Assembly: GCF_029227915.1 (NCBI RefSeq)
Contig: NC_079877.1
Coordinates: 10,417,351 to 10,481,350 of the forward strand
Direction: 5' to 3'
Source: Hydractinia symbiolongicarpus
Lineage: Eukaryota > Cnidaria > Hydrozoa > Anthoathecata > Hydractiniidae
DNA: 64,000 nucleotides
Shown in pieces: positions 37,865-47,167 of the stretch. Position numbers and translations under genes: made by a program. Below the pieces are notes generated by a model. The model did not search any database, was not told the origin of the DNA, and was given only the letters and a program-made list of their open reading frames with translations. Position 1 is the stretch's first letter. Each line of letters begins with the position of its first letter.

Positions 37865-40800
37865 TTCCAAAATTATGCGTTTATCATCATCCGCATTGAG
37901 CGCCAGTTTATTTTTTTTCACCGTGTGAACATCATGCTTAATCGATCGAAAGGTCATTTGGGTTCTGTAAATGTTCTCACCCTCAAACAGGCATCTCTTA
38001 TAGTCATCGAAACCTATGGTCTCCCTCACCACACATTTCTTCACCCCCTTACATCTCTTACCCTCCCTACCACATAGCTGTTTGTATGCGTAGGTCTTAG
38101 CTCTTAGGGCTATGAACTCAGTCATCACCTTACCACCCAACTCGTCCTTCATCAACCCAATGATCTTTTTATTCAAACCTAATGGTAGAGGTCTACCATC
38201 TTCCTTATCATACCCAGATGTGTCAAATCTCGCAGGCACATCGTTCGCGATATCTTTGTAAAAGTCGTCTGTTTTTATGTGGTAAACGAATGAATCCGTA
38301 TCCATGTAGCAAAGCTTCACATCATCACCATATTTAGGTCTCATGTAATCATGGTGGAACTCATACATAACCATCTTGGATAGATGGAGGATTGTGGGGC
38401 CGAGGTAGATCGGTTTGTTCATTTTGATCTTGATCTTGTACATCTCTATCCCCATCAGTGTTTCCGAGAAACGGATTGCACCCCTGAAGTTTGGCTTCAT
38501 CACCATTTTCTCATAATTCTTTTGGTTGGTGGCCAAACGTATATCCTTCTGTCTTCGCTGATTCTCCATTGTCTTACCAAAGACAGAATTGTTCATCAGC
38601 TTGAAGAAATCCTTTTCAAAGTCATTCTTCGATTCCGTGCGCAGCGGTGTATTGAAGTCGATGTAAGGTTTCAACCATGCGCTCTGATCAAACCTCAGTA
38701 CCCTATGAACCTTATCCAGAACAAGACCGTGATTCAAAGCTTGAGCAAGCGCACGGATATGAATCACATAGTTCCTCTTGTCCGAAAGACACGGTGTCAG
38801 CTTCTCGACACCATTGATAACCTTCCTCTCGGGCATGAAAGGAAGATCGTTATGTGCGTCATGAAGATCATGTGGATATCTAACATCAACCTCAAGCATG
38901 TACCCCTTTTCACCGTTTTCAACAGCCAACTCTGAAATGAGTTCGGGTGTAAATTTACCGGAATCATCCCACTCAAACCCTCCGGTGGGCATCTTCTGTA
39001 TCATGGCCCATCCATACAGATTGTTAGCATCAAGATACTGTAGATAGGTTGTATCTTCTGAAGTATTATACATATCACCCATATATGGATTATTTGCCTT
39101 CGCGTGTCTGTGAACGGCTTGACAGAGACCACCCCTAATACCCATCTCCACTAACAGTAACATATCCATATCTGACAACAAATCCAGCTCAACATCTGTC
39201 TTTTTCAGGCATGCCTGCCAAGCTAATCCGGGGGCCGTGTAAAAATGAGCGGGATCTAGTTTATAGTTTCTCAAACATGTCTCTCTGAATGTCTCAAACA
39301 CATCACTCAGAAGCAGAACATCCGTCTTGAGATAGATATCATGATAAACGCCCATATTTTCAACTTTCATGTCCTTCCACACCTTCTGGGCATGCGCATA
39401 ATCAGCATCGCTGATACCATTCATGTTCAACTTGCTATAAAAGTCATCTTTCAAAGGAAGCCAGGTTTCATTAAACCTATCGAATGAATCAACATACTCA
39501 TATGGGTATACACCCTTCCTTCTCATTATGTTGAATTGCTCATCATTGAAGAATTTTCTAAGGTTTTTACACTGATCATCGGATAGATTGTCAGCTAAGG
39601 AACCTAATCCTCTTGACATAAATCTAAATGAATCGATGAATCTCAGCTTTATCTTTTTGTCTTTGGTCTCACCATTTTTGCGAGAAAGAGATATATTTCT
39701 CTTTATTTTCAGCGATTACACTCATACCACCTTCTCCATACTTCTTCGCAAGCTCTTTGATAAATAGATGTGAATCATATCCACTCAGATTATGGAAGAC
39801 AACCGGAATATAATTAGGCACCTTGTAACGGAGATTACATTCCATGTGTGCCGATCCACGAAACTTTCCGGTAAAATGACAGTGATCCCTAACCTTGATG
39901 TCATCATCACCAAATTCTCTCATACAGATGTGGCAGTTGGTGGAATTTTCATATCCATCAAGTTCTTCATCGGTTAGATCTTGCATACCAAGTTGTGGAA
40001 ACATGTTGTATAACCTTTTCGCCTCGGAAACCACATGATCCACAAATCGCGGAACACAGTCATCACCACGGTAAAGCTTCAGAGGGTCCAAAACTTCACC
40101 ATGAGCATATTTACTATAACAACAGAATCCGGTGGGGATATGTTTACCAACTTTCTCGGTGGACGATCCACACTCTATCTCTTCAGGTTTTGTAAAAGCT
40201 TCGAAATCAGCATACATGATGAATGGGGCTTTGAGCTGGTATTGACCGTGGGTGAAGGTTAAGGTGCTACCCTCACTAGGTAGTTGAATATTAACAGCAT
40301 CGTTATTCTTACAATACTCAAAGTGCTCATCCCTTTTCTGTTCGCTTGGAAAACCAGAGAGACAATTCAAACAATAATACTCTTTATTTTTATGCTTTGA
40401 GTTGACCTTACTCAGGACACCGCTCAGGTTCTTAACAGCGATATAATGCCTCTTATCCCCCTCACACAGTAAAAACAAAACAACCGTCTCCTTACGATCC
40501 AGATGCTTCGACTTTCGACACATATAGACACCCTCTATGTCATCTTTTGTCAAAACATGCACGGCGATATCAGGGTTCCTTCTCTCAAACAAATCTATTT
40601 TATTTAGCGCCATTGGGAAAGATAGACCATCCCAATTGCACTTGTCTTCAAACTTCTTAAGGATTGAGATTCGTTCAGGATGATTATCTATCTTATCATG
40701 ATATAAGGCAGCTAAAACGGCCCATTTGAAGCATTCTTCATCCTCGTTATGAGGGTTAATCACGGAGAACTTTCCACTGAAATTCTTAGGTAGCGGCAAG

Positions 40801-41708
40801 TAAGAACTACCTCTAGTTAATTTTAGTTTGTGAAAGTCCACATGCATATGTAGGATCCTTTCGATTGTGAATCCGCTGGCGGGTAGAGCAGGGTTCTCAA
40901 TCTGCTCGATTATCTTATTACGCATCCGATTGAAAACATCAGAAATGTCATCGTGGGCGTGCAGTATCTCCATATAGCTATTGAAAGCTTTATTGACATA
41001 TACACACGGGGCATCAGCCGAGCTGGTGTCCTCCCTTACCCACTTCAACCACAAGGTCGCCTGAGTCTTCAGCGACTTCTTCTGCCTGAGCACGTCACTC
41101 ATCAACCTATTTACGACGTGCTCGACCTTTTCGAGAAAGACCCTGACATTCTTCCCACCATCCGAGTTTATTTTGAAACGTTTGTATGAACCTACAAAAG
41201 CTTCTTCAATGGGGTTATAGGGGTTTTCCTCCTCTTTCTCCTCCTTCACCTCCTCCTCCTCCACCTCTTCCTCTCCACTTCCCTTTTTATACAAACCCAT
41301 GATCTTATCCTTCATGGTTTTGAAAGCTTTACTCGCTTTCTCCTTAATAGCCCTAGGTACATGATTTATTAACCAGTCTCTCCATTCAATCAACTTACTT
41401 TTCACAATTGGTCTGGTTTTAATCATTTCTTGCTCTTCAAACAACTCTATGTCTTGTGCTGGTACGGATCTAAGCATCAGTATGGGTCTATTTGGTCTCG
41501 GTGCTGGTACTGGTCTAGGCATCGGTATTGGTCTATTTGGTCTCAGCACTGGTACTGGTCTGGTGGGTCTCGGCACGGGTACCGGTGCTGACACGGTAGT
41601 GGGTGTCAATAATTCGATCAGATCGGCCTTTCTGAGCCTTGAGTAGCCACGTAGGCCGCGTTCTCTAGCGAGAGCTCTTAATTCGGAAACTGTATTTCTC
41701 GAAGTCAT
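37820..41708 (-). pseudogene. POLB: Protein-primed family B DNA polymerase of the Polinton, one frameshift
   Basis: The N-terminal piece (41708-39669) has a SAP-like motif (SELRALARERGLRGYSRL), Pro-Arg-rich repeats, an acidic Glu stretch, a C2HC-type finger (YYCLNCLSGF...HFEYCK), and exonuclease motifs in YADFEAF and NLSGYDSHLF. It also has an HNH-like insert (CHICMREF...VRDHCHFTGKFRG...CNLRY). The second piece (to 37820) has the ExoIII-like YLKTDVLLLSDVFE, motif A LDANNLYGWAM, motif B KLMNNSVFGKTMEN and motif C YMDTDSFVYH. All catalytic residues are visible. The two frames meet at about 39676 in an A5 run, where one extra base ends the first frame (SFSQKW then TGA). It would replicate the element from a terminal protein. 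The stop lies inside the left TIR. It may be a real mutation, a sequencing error, or less likely recoding. Confidence 0.92.
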
Positions 41709-41854
41709 ATCGGGTTGTGATATACTTTATGTGGACCTTTAATATAGTTTTATACAATCGTGAAACCAAAAAAAGATTCATAACATTTGTTACTCGCGTG
41801 AGTAACAAAAAAACAATCCGGGTTGTTCAATCAATATTTTTGGCCGAAGTAAAA
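41709..41854. promoter_or_regulatory. PolB upstream region
   Basis: 146 bp between PolB and the acidic-protein gene. GTATATC stands 10-16 bases before the PolB ATG, and the same heptamer precedes the acidic gene. The terminator-like hairpin 41786-41809 is in the middle. Confidence 0.35.
41786..41809 (-). terminator. 3' hairpin of the acidic-protein gene
   Basis: TTTGTTACTC, loop GCGT, GAGTAACAAA: a perfect 10 bp stem, 46 bases past the stop of the gene at 41855. The stem is identical to that at 42653-42676, with a different loop. Confidence 0.6.
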
Positions 41855-42436
41855 CTAGCAACAACATTTGTTATCATCCTCATCATCCTCATCATCCTCA
41901 TCATCAGAATCATCACCATATATTCTATTCACCACATCCTCATCATATGTAATGTATTCGATATTCCCATCCTTATCGTGGGCCTCACCATAGCCCTCTA
42001 CATGGATATCATAGCCCTCATCTTCGAACCATTTTTTACTATAAAATCCACCCAATCGATGTCTATTCATATGTCTATTCGCAACAATAGGTACATAGCC
42101 AATAGATACTTCAGCCCGTGATTCATTGGGATCATCAACGGATGTTGACACAACATACCATGTCAAATAGTTTGTAATGTCAACATCCTCATCATAATCC
42201 TCATCATCATCATCAACATACTCATCACTCAGTTCGAGTTCGAGTTTTTTAGCTATATATCTTACATCATCAATCGTTCTATTATTGACGATGTAGGTTT
42301 TGAACTCAACCTGCCTTATGGGTACTCTGGGATATTTAGGATCCACGATATCTTCGTCGTAGAAAAATCTTCGGAATAATATCCAGTCCATTTCGCAGGT
42401 GGATGGTTTGTTATCAACTGTATTTCTCGATGTCAT
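41855..42436 (-). CDS. Acidic Polinton protein of unknown function
   Basis: 193 residues with two Asp/Glu-rich runs (near residue 80 and residues 165-190) and a terminal NKCCC. The first seven residues MTSRNTV and about 20 nucleotides of coding sequence equal the start of PolB, and GTATATC precedes both ATGs, so the two leaders share an origin. No known domain; the acidic C-terminus might mimic nucleic acid or bind a basic partner. Tryptophans and tyrosines in the middle (YLTWYVVSTS) suggest a folded core. It lies upstream of PolB on the same strand and has its own 3' hairpin. Confidence 0.75.
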   Translation of the reverse strand: MTSRNTVDNKPSTCEMDWILFRRFFYDEDIVDPKYPRVPIRQVEFKTYIVNNRTIDDVRYIAKKLELELSDEYVDDDDEDYDEDVDITNYLTWYVVSTSVDDPNESRAEVSIGYVPIVANRHMNRHRLGGFYSKKWFEDEGYDIHVEGYGEAHDKDGNIEYITYDEDVVNRIYGDDSDDEDDEDDEDDNKCCC

Positions 42437-42582
42437 GCTTGTGTACGATATACGATCTGTAATCTTTAAGACGGTTTTAAAAATCGTAAACCGTGTTGAA
42501 GGGTCGTGAGTGTCCTAGTTTGTTGGGCAACCACCATGCTAAAATTGTAGTAAAACACGCTAAAACACACATACATCGATAG

Positions 42583-42650
42583 ACCATGGGTACCCACCCA
42601 CCAGCACCTCGATGGCCGTTACCGGTACACCATGGGTACCCACCCACCAA
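42583..42650. repeat. Direct repeat ACCATGGGTACCCACCCACC
   Basis: Two copies 46 bp apart, starting at 42583 and 42629, in the 216 bp before the acidic-protein gene. Each contains the palindrome CCATGGGTACCC-like core. Possible regulatory repeat. Confidence 0.6.
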
Positions 42651-42652
42651 CA

Positions 42653-42676
42653 TTTGTTACTCAGACGAGTAACAAA
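42653..42676 (-). terminator. 3' hairpin of the SAP-protein gene
   Basis: TTTGTTACTC, loop AGAC, GAGTAACAAA, 12 bases beyond the stop codon at 42689. A-rich on the right side. Confidence 0.65.
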
Positions 42677-42688
42677 AAAAATACCCAA

Positions 42689-42994
42689 TCACTTGGATCT
42701 CTTGTCGTTATAACGTTTTTGAGATCTTAGATATGCTTCTCTGTTGTTTACCCTCCAGTTGGAACAGTATCCATACCATTCTTTTTTGCTATCTAGGTCG
42801 ATGGTGTAGGATGGATCAATATCATTCCTCGCAATCACCTCACGCAATTTAGCTTTATTCATTCCATAAATATACTTAATTCCACGGGATTTAGCAACCT
42901 CTCGCAACTCTTTGAGTTTCATTAATTTGTAGTCGGGTACACCACCATCGGTGGTATCACAATGTAGATCAGTTTGAGTAGCCACGTCAGACAT
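42689..42994 (-). CDS. Small SAP-motif Polinton protein
   Basis: 101 residues. The middle (LMKLKELREVAKSRGIKYI then GMNKAKLREVIARND) matches the SAP helix-extension-helix DNA-binding pattern. The basic C-terminus (NNREAYLRSQKRYNDKRSK) could also contact nucleic acid. PolB of this element begins with a similar SAP-like motif. It starts at ATG 42994, preceded by TATATATAA 5 bases upstream, and is divergent from the integrase with a 93 bp gap, so the two probably share a regulatory region. A DNA-binding role in replication or packaging is inference. Confidence 0.7.
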   Translation of the reverse strand: MSDVATQTDLHCDTTDGGVPDYKLMKLKELREVAKSRGIKYIYGMNKAKLREVIARNDIDPSYTIDLDSKKEWYGYCSNWRVNNREAYLRSQKRYNDKRSK

Positions 42995-43087
42995 CTTTAT
43001 ATATAATCAGTAAAAATACATTTAAGCACTTTTATCGTACCACATGATAACAAAAAGGAGATAAATAAAGGTGTGCATAAATAAAAC

Positions 43088-44071
43088 ATGTCAAACTCTA
43101 AACTTCAAGAGACTTACTATCAACCTCAAAATTTATGGAAAGGACAAAAGGCTGTTCAGAATTTAAGAGGATTCGGTTTCAAGCCAAAGGAGATTAAGAA
43201 GTGGCTATCAAAACAAGCATTTTGGCAAGTACATTTACCCGCTCCAAAACATGTTGAAAGACCACATTATGAAGTTACCACCCCTAATGATTTACATCAA
43301 TTCGATTTATTGTACATGCCCGGTGACATACTGTATGGTAATAAATATAAGTACATTTTGTCGGGAATCGATGCTGCTTTCAGATACAAAGTAGCCCGAC
43401 CTTTGAGGAGTAAGAAAGCCAAAGAGGTTGCCGCTATGATTGAGGACATCTACAAGGCAGGACCATTAACTTATCCGAAAACTTTCCAATGTGATAACGG
43501 TTCAGAATTCAAAGCAGATGTATCAAAGCTGTTGGAGAAGCATAAGGTTGAAATTAAAAGGGCGACTACAAAATATAAGCATACGCACACAGCTTTTGTT
43601 GAGGCGTTGAACAAGATACTTGCCGAAAATTTATTCAAAATACAAGATGCTCAAGAACTGAATGATTCGGAAAAGGTATCATCTACATGGGTTAAGCATC
43701 TGTATAAACTGATTGATAGGCTAAACGATACAAAGACGCAGATGATTGGTATGAAACCAAAAGATGCTATTATAATGAAAGAGGTGCCTCTTGCTAAACG
43801 AGAGAATTATCCACCTGAAGTAGAATTACCTAAAGATGGCCTGTATAGATATCTACTACAACCTGGTGAAGAGCATGATGATGGGCGGAGACGGGCAACC
43901 GATAGAATATGGTCGAAAAACACATATAGATTGCGTGAGGTAATAGCGCAACCCGGTAACCGTGTAATGTACTATGTTCAAGACGGACCCGGACGGGCTT
44001 TTGTAAAAGAGGAATTGATGGTAATACCTGAAGATACAGAATTACCTCCTGATTATGTGCAAGGTTGGTGA
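43088..44071 (+). CDS. INT: Retroviral-type integrase of the Polinton
   Basis: 327 residues. The catalytic DDE triad is visible: Asp in LHQFDLLYMP (about residue 77), Asp in FQCDNGSEF (about 140), Glu in HTAFVEALNK (about 177). The C-terminal part (DRIWSKNTYRLREVI) is the usual beta-rich, chromodomain-like tail of Polinton integrases. The N-terminal helices replace an obvious HHCC finger, which I do not see. It would join element ends to the host with a short target duplication, matching AGAAT at the borders. ATG at 43088, no frame breaks. A small hairpin follows 12 bases after the stop. Confidence 0.93.
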   Translation: MSNSKLQETYYQPQNLWKGQKAVQNLRGFGFKPKEIKKWLSKQAFWQVHLPAPKHVERPHYEVTTPNDLHQFDLLYMPGDILYGNKYKYILSGIDAAFRYKVARPLRSKKAKEVAAMIEDIYKAGPLTYPKTFQCDNGSEFKADVSKLLEKHKVEIKRATTKYKHTHTAFVEALNKILAENLFKIQDAQELNDSEKVSSTWVKHLYKLIDRLNDTKTQMIGMKPKDAIIMKEVPLAKRENYPPEVELPKDGLYRYLLQPGEEHDDGRRRATDRIWSKNTYRLREVIAQPGNRVMYYVQDGPGRAFVKEELMVIPEDTELPPDYVQGW

Positions 44072-44082
44072 AAAAGGGGGAC

Positions 44083-44099
44083 GATACATAAAAAGTATC
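44083..44099 (+). terminator. Weak 3' hairpin after the integrase
   Basis: GATAC, loop ATAAAAA, GTATC, 11 bases after the stop. Shorter than the TGTTAC hairpins but at the same distance. The region to 44270 shows no other feature. Confidence 0.3.
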
Positions 44100-44270
44100 T
44101 TTACCTGTATCTGGAAAAGATGATGCCGGGGATCACACAGGGCGGTCGGCAGATAGGGCCGCTATGGCTCGGGACGATCGCGCCACATAATGTCACAAAC
44201 CGCCTTACTTTCAAATATTAATTTTTCAAATAGCACACGAAATATGCGAGCGGCGTACATGCACATATCA

Positions 44271-44864
44271 CTAACCTTGTTCCTGATTTACCGTCTTTCT
44301 GAGGCTTTGGACCTCGGCCATTAAACTTTTTTCAAACTGGTTGCGCGTTTCGCTCTCCATCTTTCTGTCGGTTTTCGTAATTTTATCCAGAGCTTCGTAG
44401 TATATACCGCACAGGGTTTGAAATTCAATGTGACTAATGTCATCATTATTCAGGGCCCGCGAGAAGGAGTTTTCAAACACGGCGATGGCAGACGTCGCAA
44501 CATCATATAATTTCATGACTTTGTCAAGTTTGCTCTGATATATTTTAATCATGGCTGTGATAATTCCGGTGGAAATAGAGCCAGATAGGGCCACACCACC
44601 CAATCCGACAGAAACGGGGATTCCAATAAGGGTAGCGCCCGTTACTATTGAACCGATACCGGAGGCAATGGTTAGGGTGCCCGCGCCGGCATTTAAAAGC
44701 ACTAATCGGTGTAATGCCTTGTTGTATTTCTCATACTTTGTGTTGAATTTGTTTTTTAATTTTATCAACTCCTCAAGTTGGGAATTAACTGTATTTGTGT
44801 TAAACTTGTCTTGCTCGCTCGAATACTCAGGAGCCGTGGGTAGCTTCGGATAAATCTCTGCCAT
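44271..44864 (-). CDS. Helix-2TM-helix membrane protein 1
   Basis: 197 residues. An N-terminal amphipathic region (NSQLEELIKLKNKFNTKYEKYN) is followed by two long hydrophobic, Gly-rich segments (about residues 55-100, including TIASGIGSIVTGA and VSVGLGGVALSGS). Then comes KIYQSKLDKVMKLYDVA and a long C-terminal helix. It is clearly a paralogue of the next gene (44888-45358), with the same layout and matching motifs. The organisation recalls SLATT-type helix-2TM-helix proteins, or viral membrane-active proteins, but no diagnostic residue confirms either. Only 23 bp separate the genes, so they are probably co-transcribed. Location in virion or host membrane is inference. Confidence 0.75.
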   Translation of the reverse strand: MAEIYPKLPTAPEYSSEQDKFNTNTVNSQLEELIKLKNKFNTKYEKYNKALHRLVLLNAGAGTLTIASGIGSIVTGATLIGIPVSVGLGGVALSGSISTGIITAMIKIYQSKLDKVMKLYDVATSAIAVFENSFSRALNNDDISHIEFQTLCGIYYEALDKITKTDRKMESETRNQFEKSLMAEVQSLRKTVNQEQG

Positions 44865-44887
44865 TGGTTACTACAAATAAAAAAACT

Positions 44888-45358
44888 TTACTCTAAATAA
44901 CCTATATCTAGTTTATCCAGATCCTTGAGAGTTCTGTGATATGTATCACACAAACTTTCAAAATCGGCTCTACTGATGTATGATGAAAAGTTTGGTAGCG
45001 TTTTATCGAACACATCGATGGCATTTTGTACAACGCGATATGAGGCTCTGATTTTGTTAAGTTTCTCCCGATATATCTTAACATATTCGGTGGTAACCGC
45101 ACAGGAAGCAGAGCTTAATAGACACATACCCGAACCCCAAACTGCGCGGCCTTTTCTAATAATGGTCGCTGCGGTCGCTATCGAGCTGGTAACGGCCACG
45201 GTTTCGGATATACCCTCCATAAGCGCCAATATGGTCAGAGATCCGCCGTATTTGTCTATCCTATCATAGAACTTATCTCGTAATTTCAGCAGCTCCTCAA
45301 GTTGGGAATTGGATATATCTGTTTTAAACGCTTCCACAGGACTAGAATGCTCTGCCAT
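44888..45358 (-). CDS. Helix-2TM-helix membrane protein 2 (paralogue)
   Basis: 156 residues, starting MAEHSSP; the other paralogue starts MAEIYPK. Shared elements: NSQLEELLKLRDKF, two hydrophobic segments (VAVTSSIATAATII and GMCLLSSASCAV), the KIYREKLNKI block and a C-terminal helix with FESLCDTYHRTL, which parallels FQTLCGIYYEAL. At the DNA level CTCCTCAAGTTGGGAATT is identical in both. It lacks the last roughly 30 residues of protein 1. Gene duplication inside the Polinton, followed by divergence of the hydrophobic core. Its start is 40 bp from the divergent gene at 45399. Confidence 0.75.
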   Translation of the reverse strand: MAEHSSPVEAFKTDISNSQLEELLKLRDKFYDRIDKYGGSLTILALMEGISETVAVTSSIATAATIIRKGRAVWGSGMCLLSSASCAVTTEYVKIYREKLNKIRASYRVVQNAIDVFDKTLPNFSSYISRADFESLCDTYHRTLKDLDKLDIGYLE

Positions 45359-45398
45359 TTCTATTATCTTAAGAAAAAACTATCCTCTAAATAAAATA

Positions 45399-46652
45399 AT
45401 GGCGGACATTGATATTGATCCGTTTGGTGACCATGGTCAAACCGACGAGGGTCCCGATGAAACCACGCCCCTGGTACCGAAGGAACGCACACGGGTACAG
45501 ATACATACACCCGATGAAAAGGAGACATCATTCGGTGAAGGCTCCTCTCAACGCGCTAGAGTTACTAGTGAACGGGTTAAATCACTCTATGAGGTGCTAC
45601 TAACTAAATATCCAAACGAGGACCCGAGTGTGATACATACCGATCTGTTTGAGATTCGTGGTGGTGAACTATACTACAAGGGTGATAACAGACCGCTGAC
45701 ACATGGTGGATCTCTAAGGTCCACCGGTACCATTGCAGATCTATTAGGCAAGAAAAGGCTGCGCAGTTTGGGGTTTGATATACCGAAAGGTAGTATAACC
45801 CCCCGACAGGCCGCTAGGCTAAACAAAATAGAAGAGAGATTACCGTCACCTGATAAAATAGAGAATGCGACCGATATAGAATTAGAAACTATGTCTGGAG
45901 ATTTGGTGAACAGTGCGGAGGACCTGGTCTCGCTGGTCGATGATGGTACACTGAGAGGTGAATATCCCGCGGGTGATATTCGTGGATTGGATAGTTCCGT
46001 GCAAAAAATTCGGGGGAGTCTCCAACTCGCGACCACTAAAAAGGTAGATATCGAGAACAAGATACGTAAGGAAGAAATGAAGTTGAAGCAGTTGGAACAT
46101 CCGTCGTACACAGATGAACAGAGGGAGAAGGTGGCCAAGGAGTTGGAAAAGCTAAACGATATGTTGGAGGCTAACCAGGATGGTATCAATATCCTCAAGG
46201 GTAAACTTAACAGTCAAATAAAAAGCATCAAGGAGACAATCGCCAAGGTACTTAGCAAAGATACAACATTGGGTGAAAAGATACGAACTCTATTCCGTGA
46301 GCAGGGTATCACCATCGTCAGTGTACTAACGGCATTTGGTATGGTTATCGGCCTTCTAGTAGAAGCTTTGACACCAGGGGGTGGGGGGTCATCCACCGGT
46401 AATACAAAAAATCATGAAAAAACCGAAGGTGGTGCGAGGGAATGGATAAAGAACAAGCTGAGTGCGCTAGGATCTCTCCTGGGTAGATTAGCCAGTGCCG
46501 CAGCCGCATCACTACCGGGTATAATTGGATCCATCGTATCGTGGATCCTAAATAGAGCAAAGGAAGCCGTTGGTTGGTTGAGTCAAAACCTTTGGGCTTT
46601 GATAGTTGGAATCGGAGGTCTGATATACACCTACATGGTTACAAAGCGTTAG
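45399..46652 (+). CDS. Coiled-coil membrane protein of the Polinton
   Basis: 417 residues from ATG 45399; an upstream in-frame ATG would overlap the divergent neighbour and is not preferred. Acidic N-terminus (MADIDIDPFGDHGQTDE), a globular part with FEIRGGELYYKG, then a long charged coiled coil (about residues 180-300). Next come a hydrophobic helix (ITIVSVLTAFGMVIGLLVEA), a Gly/Ser linker, an Ala-rich amphipathic stretch and a final transmembrane helix (LWALIVGIGGLIYTYMV) with a basic end. It may be a virion membrane-active or attachment protein; I do not recognise a named family. It ends 55 bp from the convergent gene, sharing a hairpin. Confidence 0.75.
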   Translation: MADIDIDPFGDHGQTDEGPDETTPLVPKERTRVQIHTPDEKETSFGEGSSQRARVTSERVKSLYEVLLTKYPNEDPSVIHTDLFEIRGGELYYKGDNRPLTHGGSLRSTGTIADLLGKKRLRSLGFDIPKGSITPRQAARLNKIEERLPSPDKIENATDIELETMSGDLVNSAEDLVSLVDDGTLRGEYPAGDIRGLDSSVQKIRGSLQLATTKKVDIENKIRKEEMKLKQLEHPSYTDEQREKVAKELEKLNDMLEANQDGINILKGKLNSQIKSIKETIAKVLSKDTTLGEKIRTLFREQGITIVSVLTAFGMVIGLLVEALTPGGGGSSTGNTKNHEKTEGGAREWIKNKLSALGSLLGRLASAAAASLPGIIGSIVSWILNRAKEAVGWLSQNLWALIVGIGGLIYTYMVTKR

Positions 46653-46665
46653 CGGATCCGGAATA

Positions 46666-46690
46666 TATGTTACATGACACATGTAACATA
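46666..46690. terminator. Shared bidirectional 3' hairpin
   Basis: TATGTTACATG, loop ACA, CATGTAACATA: 11 bp stem centred in the 55 bp between two convergent genes, 13 bases from one stop and 17 from the other. Contains the same TGTTAC...GTAACA core. Confidence 0.65.
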
Positions 46691-46707
46691 ATACCTGCGG
46701 TATCGTA

Positions 46708-47133
46708 CTATTTTTCGAAATACCACACGGCGCCCCCGACACCAATCATGCTTAGTGCGATAAATGCCAATTCCCGTTCATGTTGGCCGTTGTTGGGTGT
46801 ATAAAAGTCGCTCAATACAGGTTCGCGTGGAATATCCGTGAGAGTTGACCCTCCAAACACTTTTCTATATTCACGCATCGCATCATCCAGCTCTGTGAAT
46901 TTACCCTCGGCCTTCTTCTCAAGTCTGAGCTGCTTATTGATAAAGTCAACCCTCTCTTGTCTTTTACGTTGCCATATAACCTGAGCCTTCTGCAGTTGTT
47001 CTATGGCCAGATCATGCCGCTTCCGTTCCTTATCTATCCTATCCTTGGATAAACTTGAAAAGAGGTAGCTTGATCCGGTGAAAGCCAAAGCGTTCGCGAA
47101 GGCACCTCCCAACATCATTGCAATTGAAGCCAT
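46708..47133 (-). CDS. Conserved small Polinton membrane protein (141 aa)
   Basis: N-terminal hydrophobic Gly/Ala segment (MASIAMMLGGAFANALAF), a long highly charged helix (KDRIDKERKRHDLAIEQLQ, KRQERVDFINKQLRLEKK), and a second hydrophobic segment near the C-terminus (FIALSMIGVGGAVWYF). From memory, similar proteins recur in cnidarian Polintons but have no name. Last gene of the capsid/packaging cluster. GTATAT lies 5-10 bases before the ATG. Possibly an internal-membrane or minor virion protein (inference). Confidence 0.75.
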   Translation of the reverse strand: MASIAMMLGGAFANALAFTGSSYLFSSLSKDRIDKERKRHDLAIEQLQKAQVIWQRKRQERVDFINKQLRLEKKAEGKFTELDDAMREYRKVFGGSTLTDIPREPVLSDFYTPNNGQHERELAFIALSMIGVGGAVWYFEK

Positions 47134-47138
47134 GTTTC

Positions 47139-47157
47139 ATATACTACTACAGTATAT
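47139..47157 (-). terminator. Short hairpin between the 43-aa and 141-aa genes
   Basis: ATATACT, loop ACTAC, AGTATAT on the + strand: 7 bp stem, 10 bases after the 43-codon gene and just before the next ATG. It could end one transcript or be part of the next promoter. Confidence 0.35.
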
Positions 47158-47167
47158 TTTAGTGTCG

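Noticed and set aside
38384-38935. 183-codon + strand frame inside PolB, and similar + frames at 39792-40262, 40953-41189 and 41717-42121
   Set aside because: Antisense shadows of PolB and the acidic gene; composition follows the real frame.
39660-39690. Programmed frameshift in PolB
   Set aside because: No shifty heptamer with downstream pseudoknot is evident, and PolB of related elements is normally one frame; mutation or sequencing error is more likely.
45309-45398. Upstream start for the coiled-coil membrane protein
   Set aside because: Would overlap the divergent paralogue gene by 50 bases; ATG 45399 gives normal spacing and an MAD start like neighbouring MAE proteins.
45674-46198. 174-codon - frame inside the coiled-coil membrane gene
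   Set aside because: Antisense shadow; no motif, while the + frame is long and structured.
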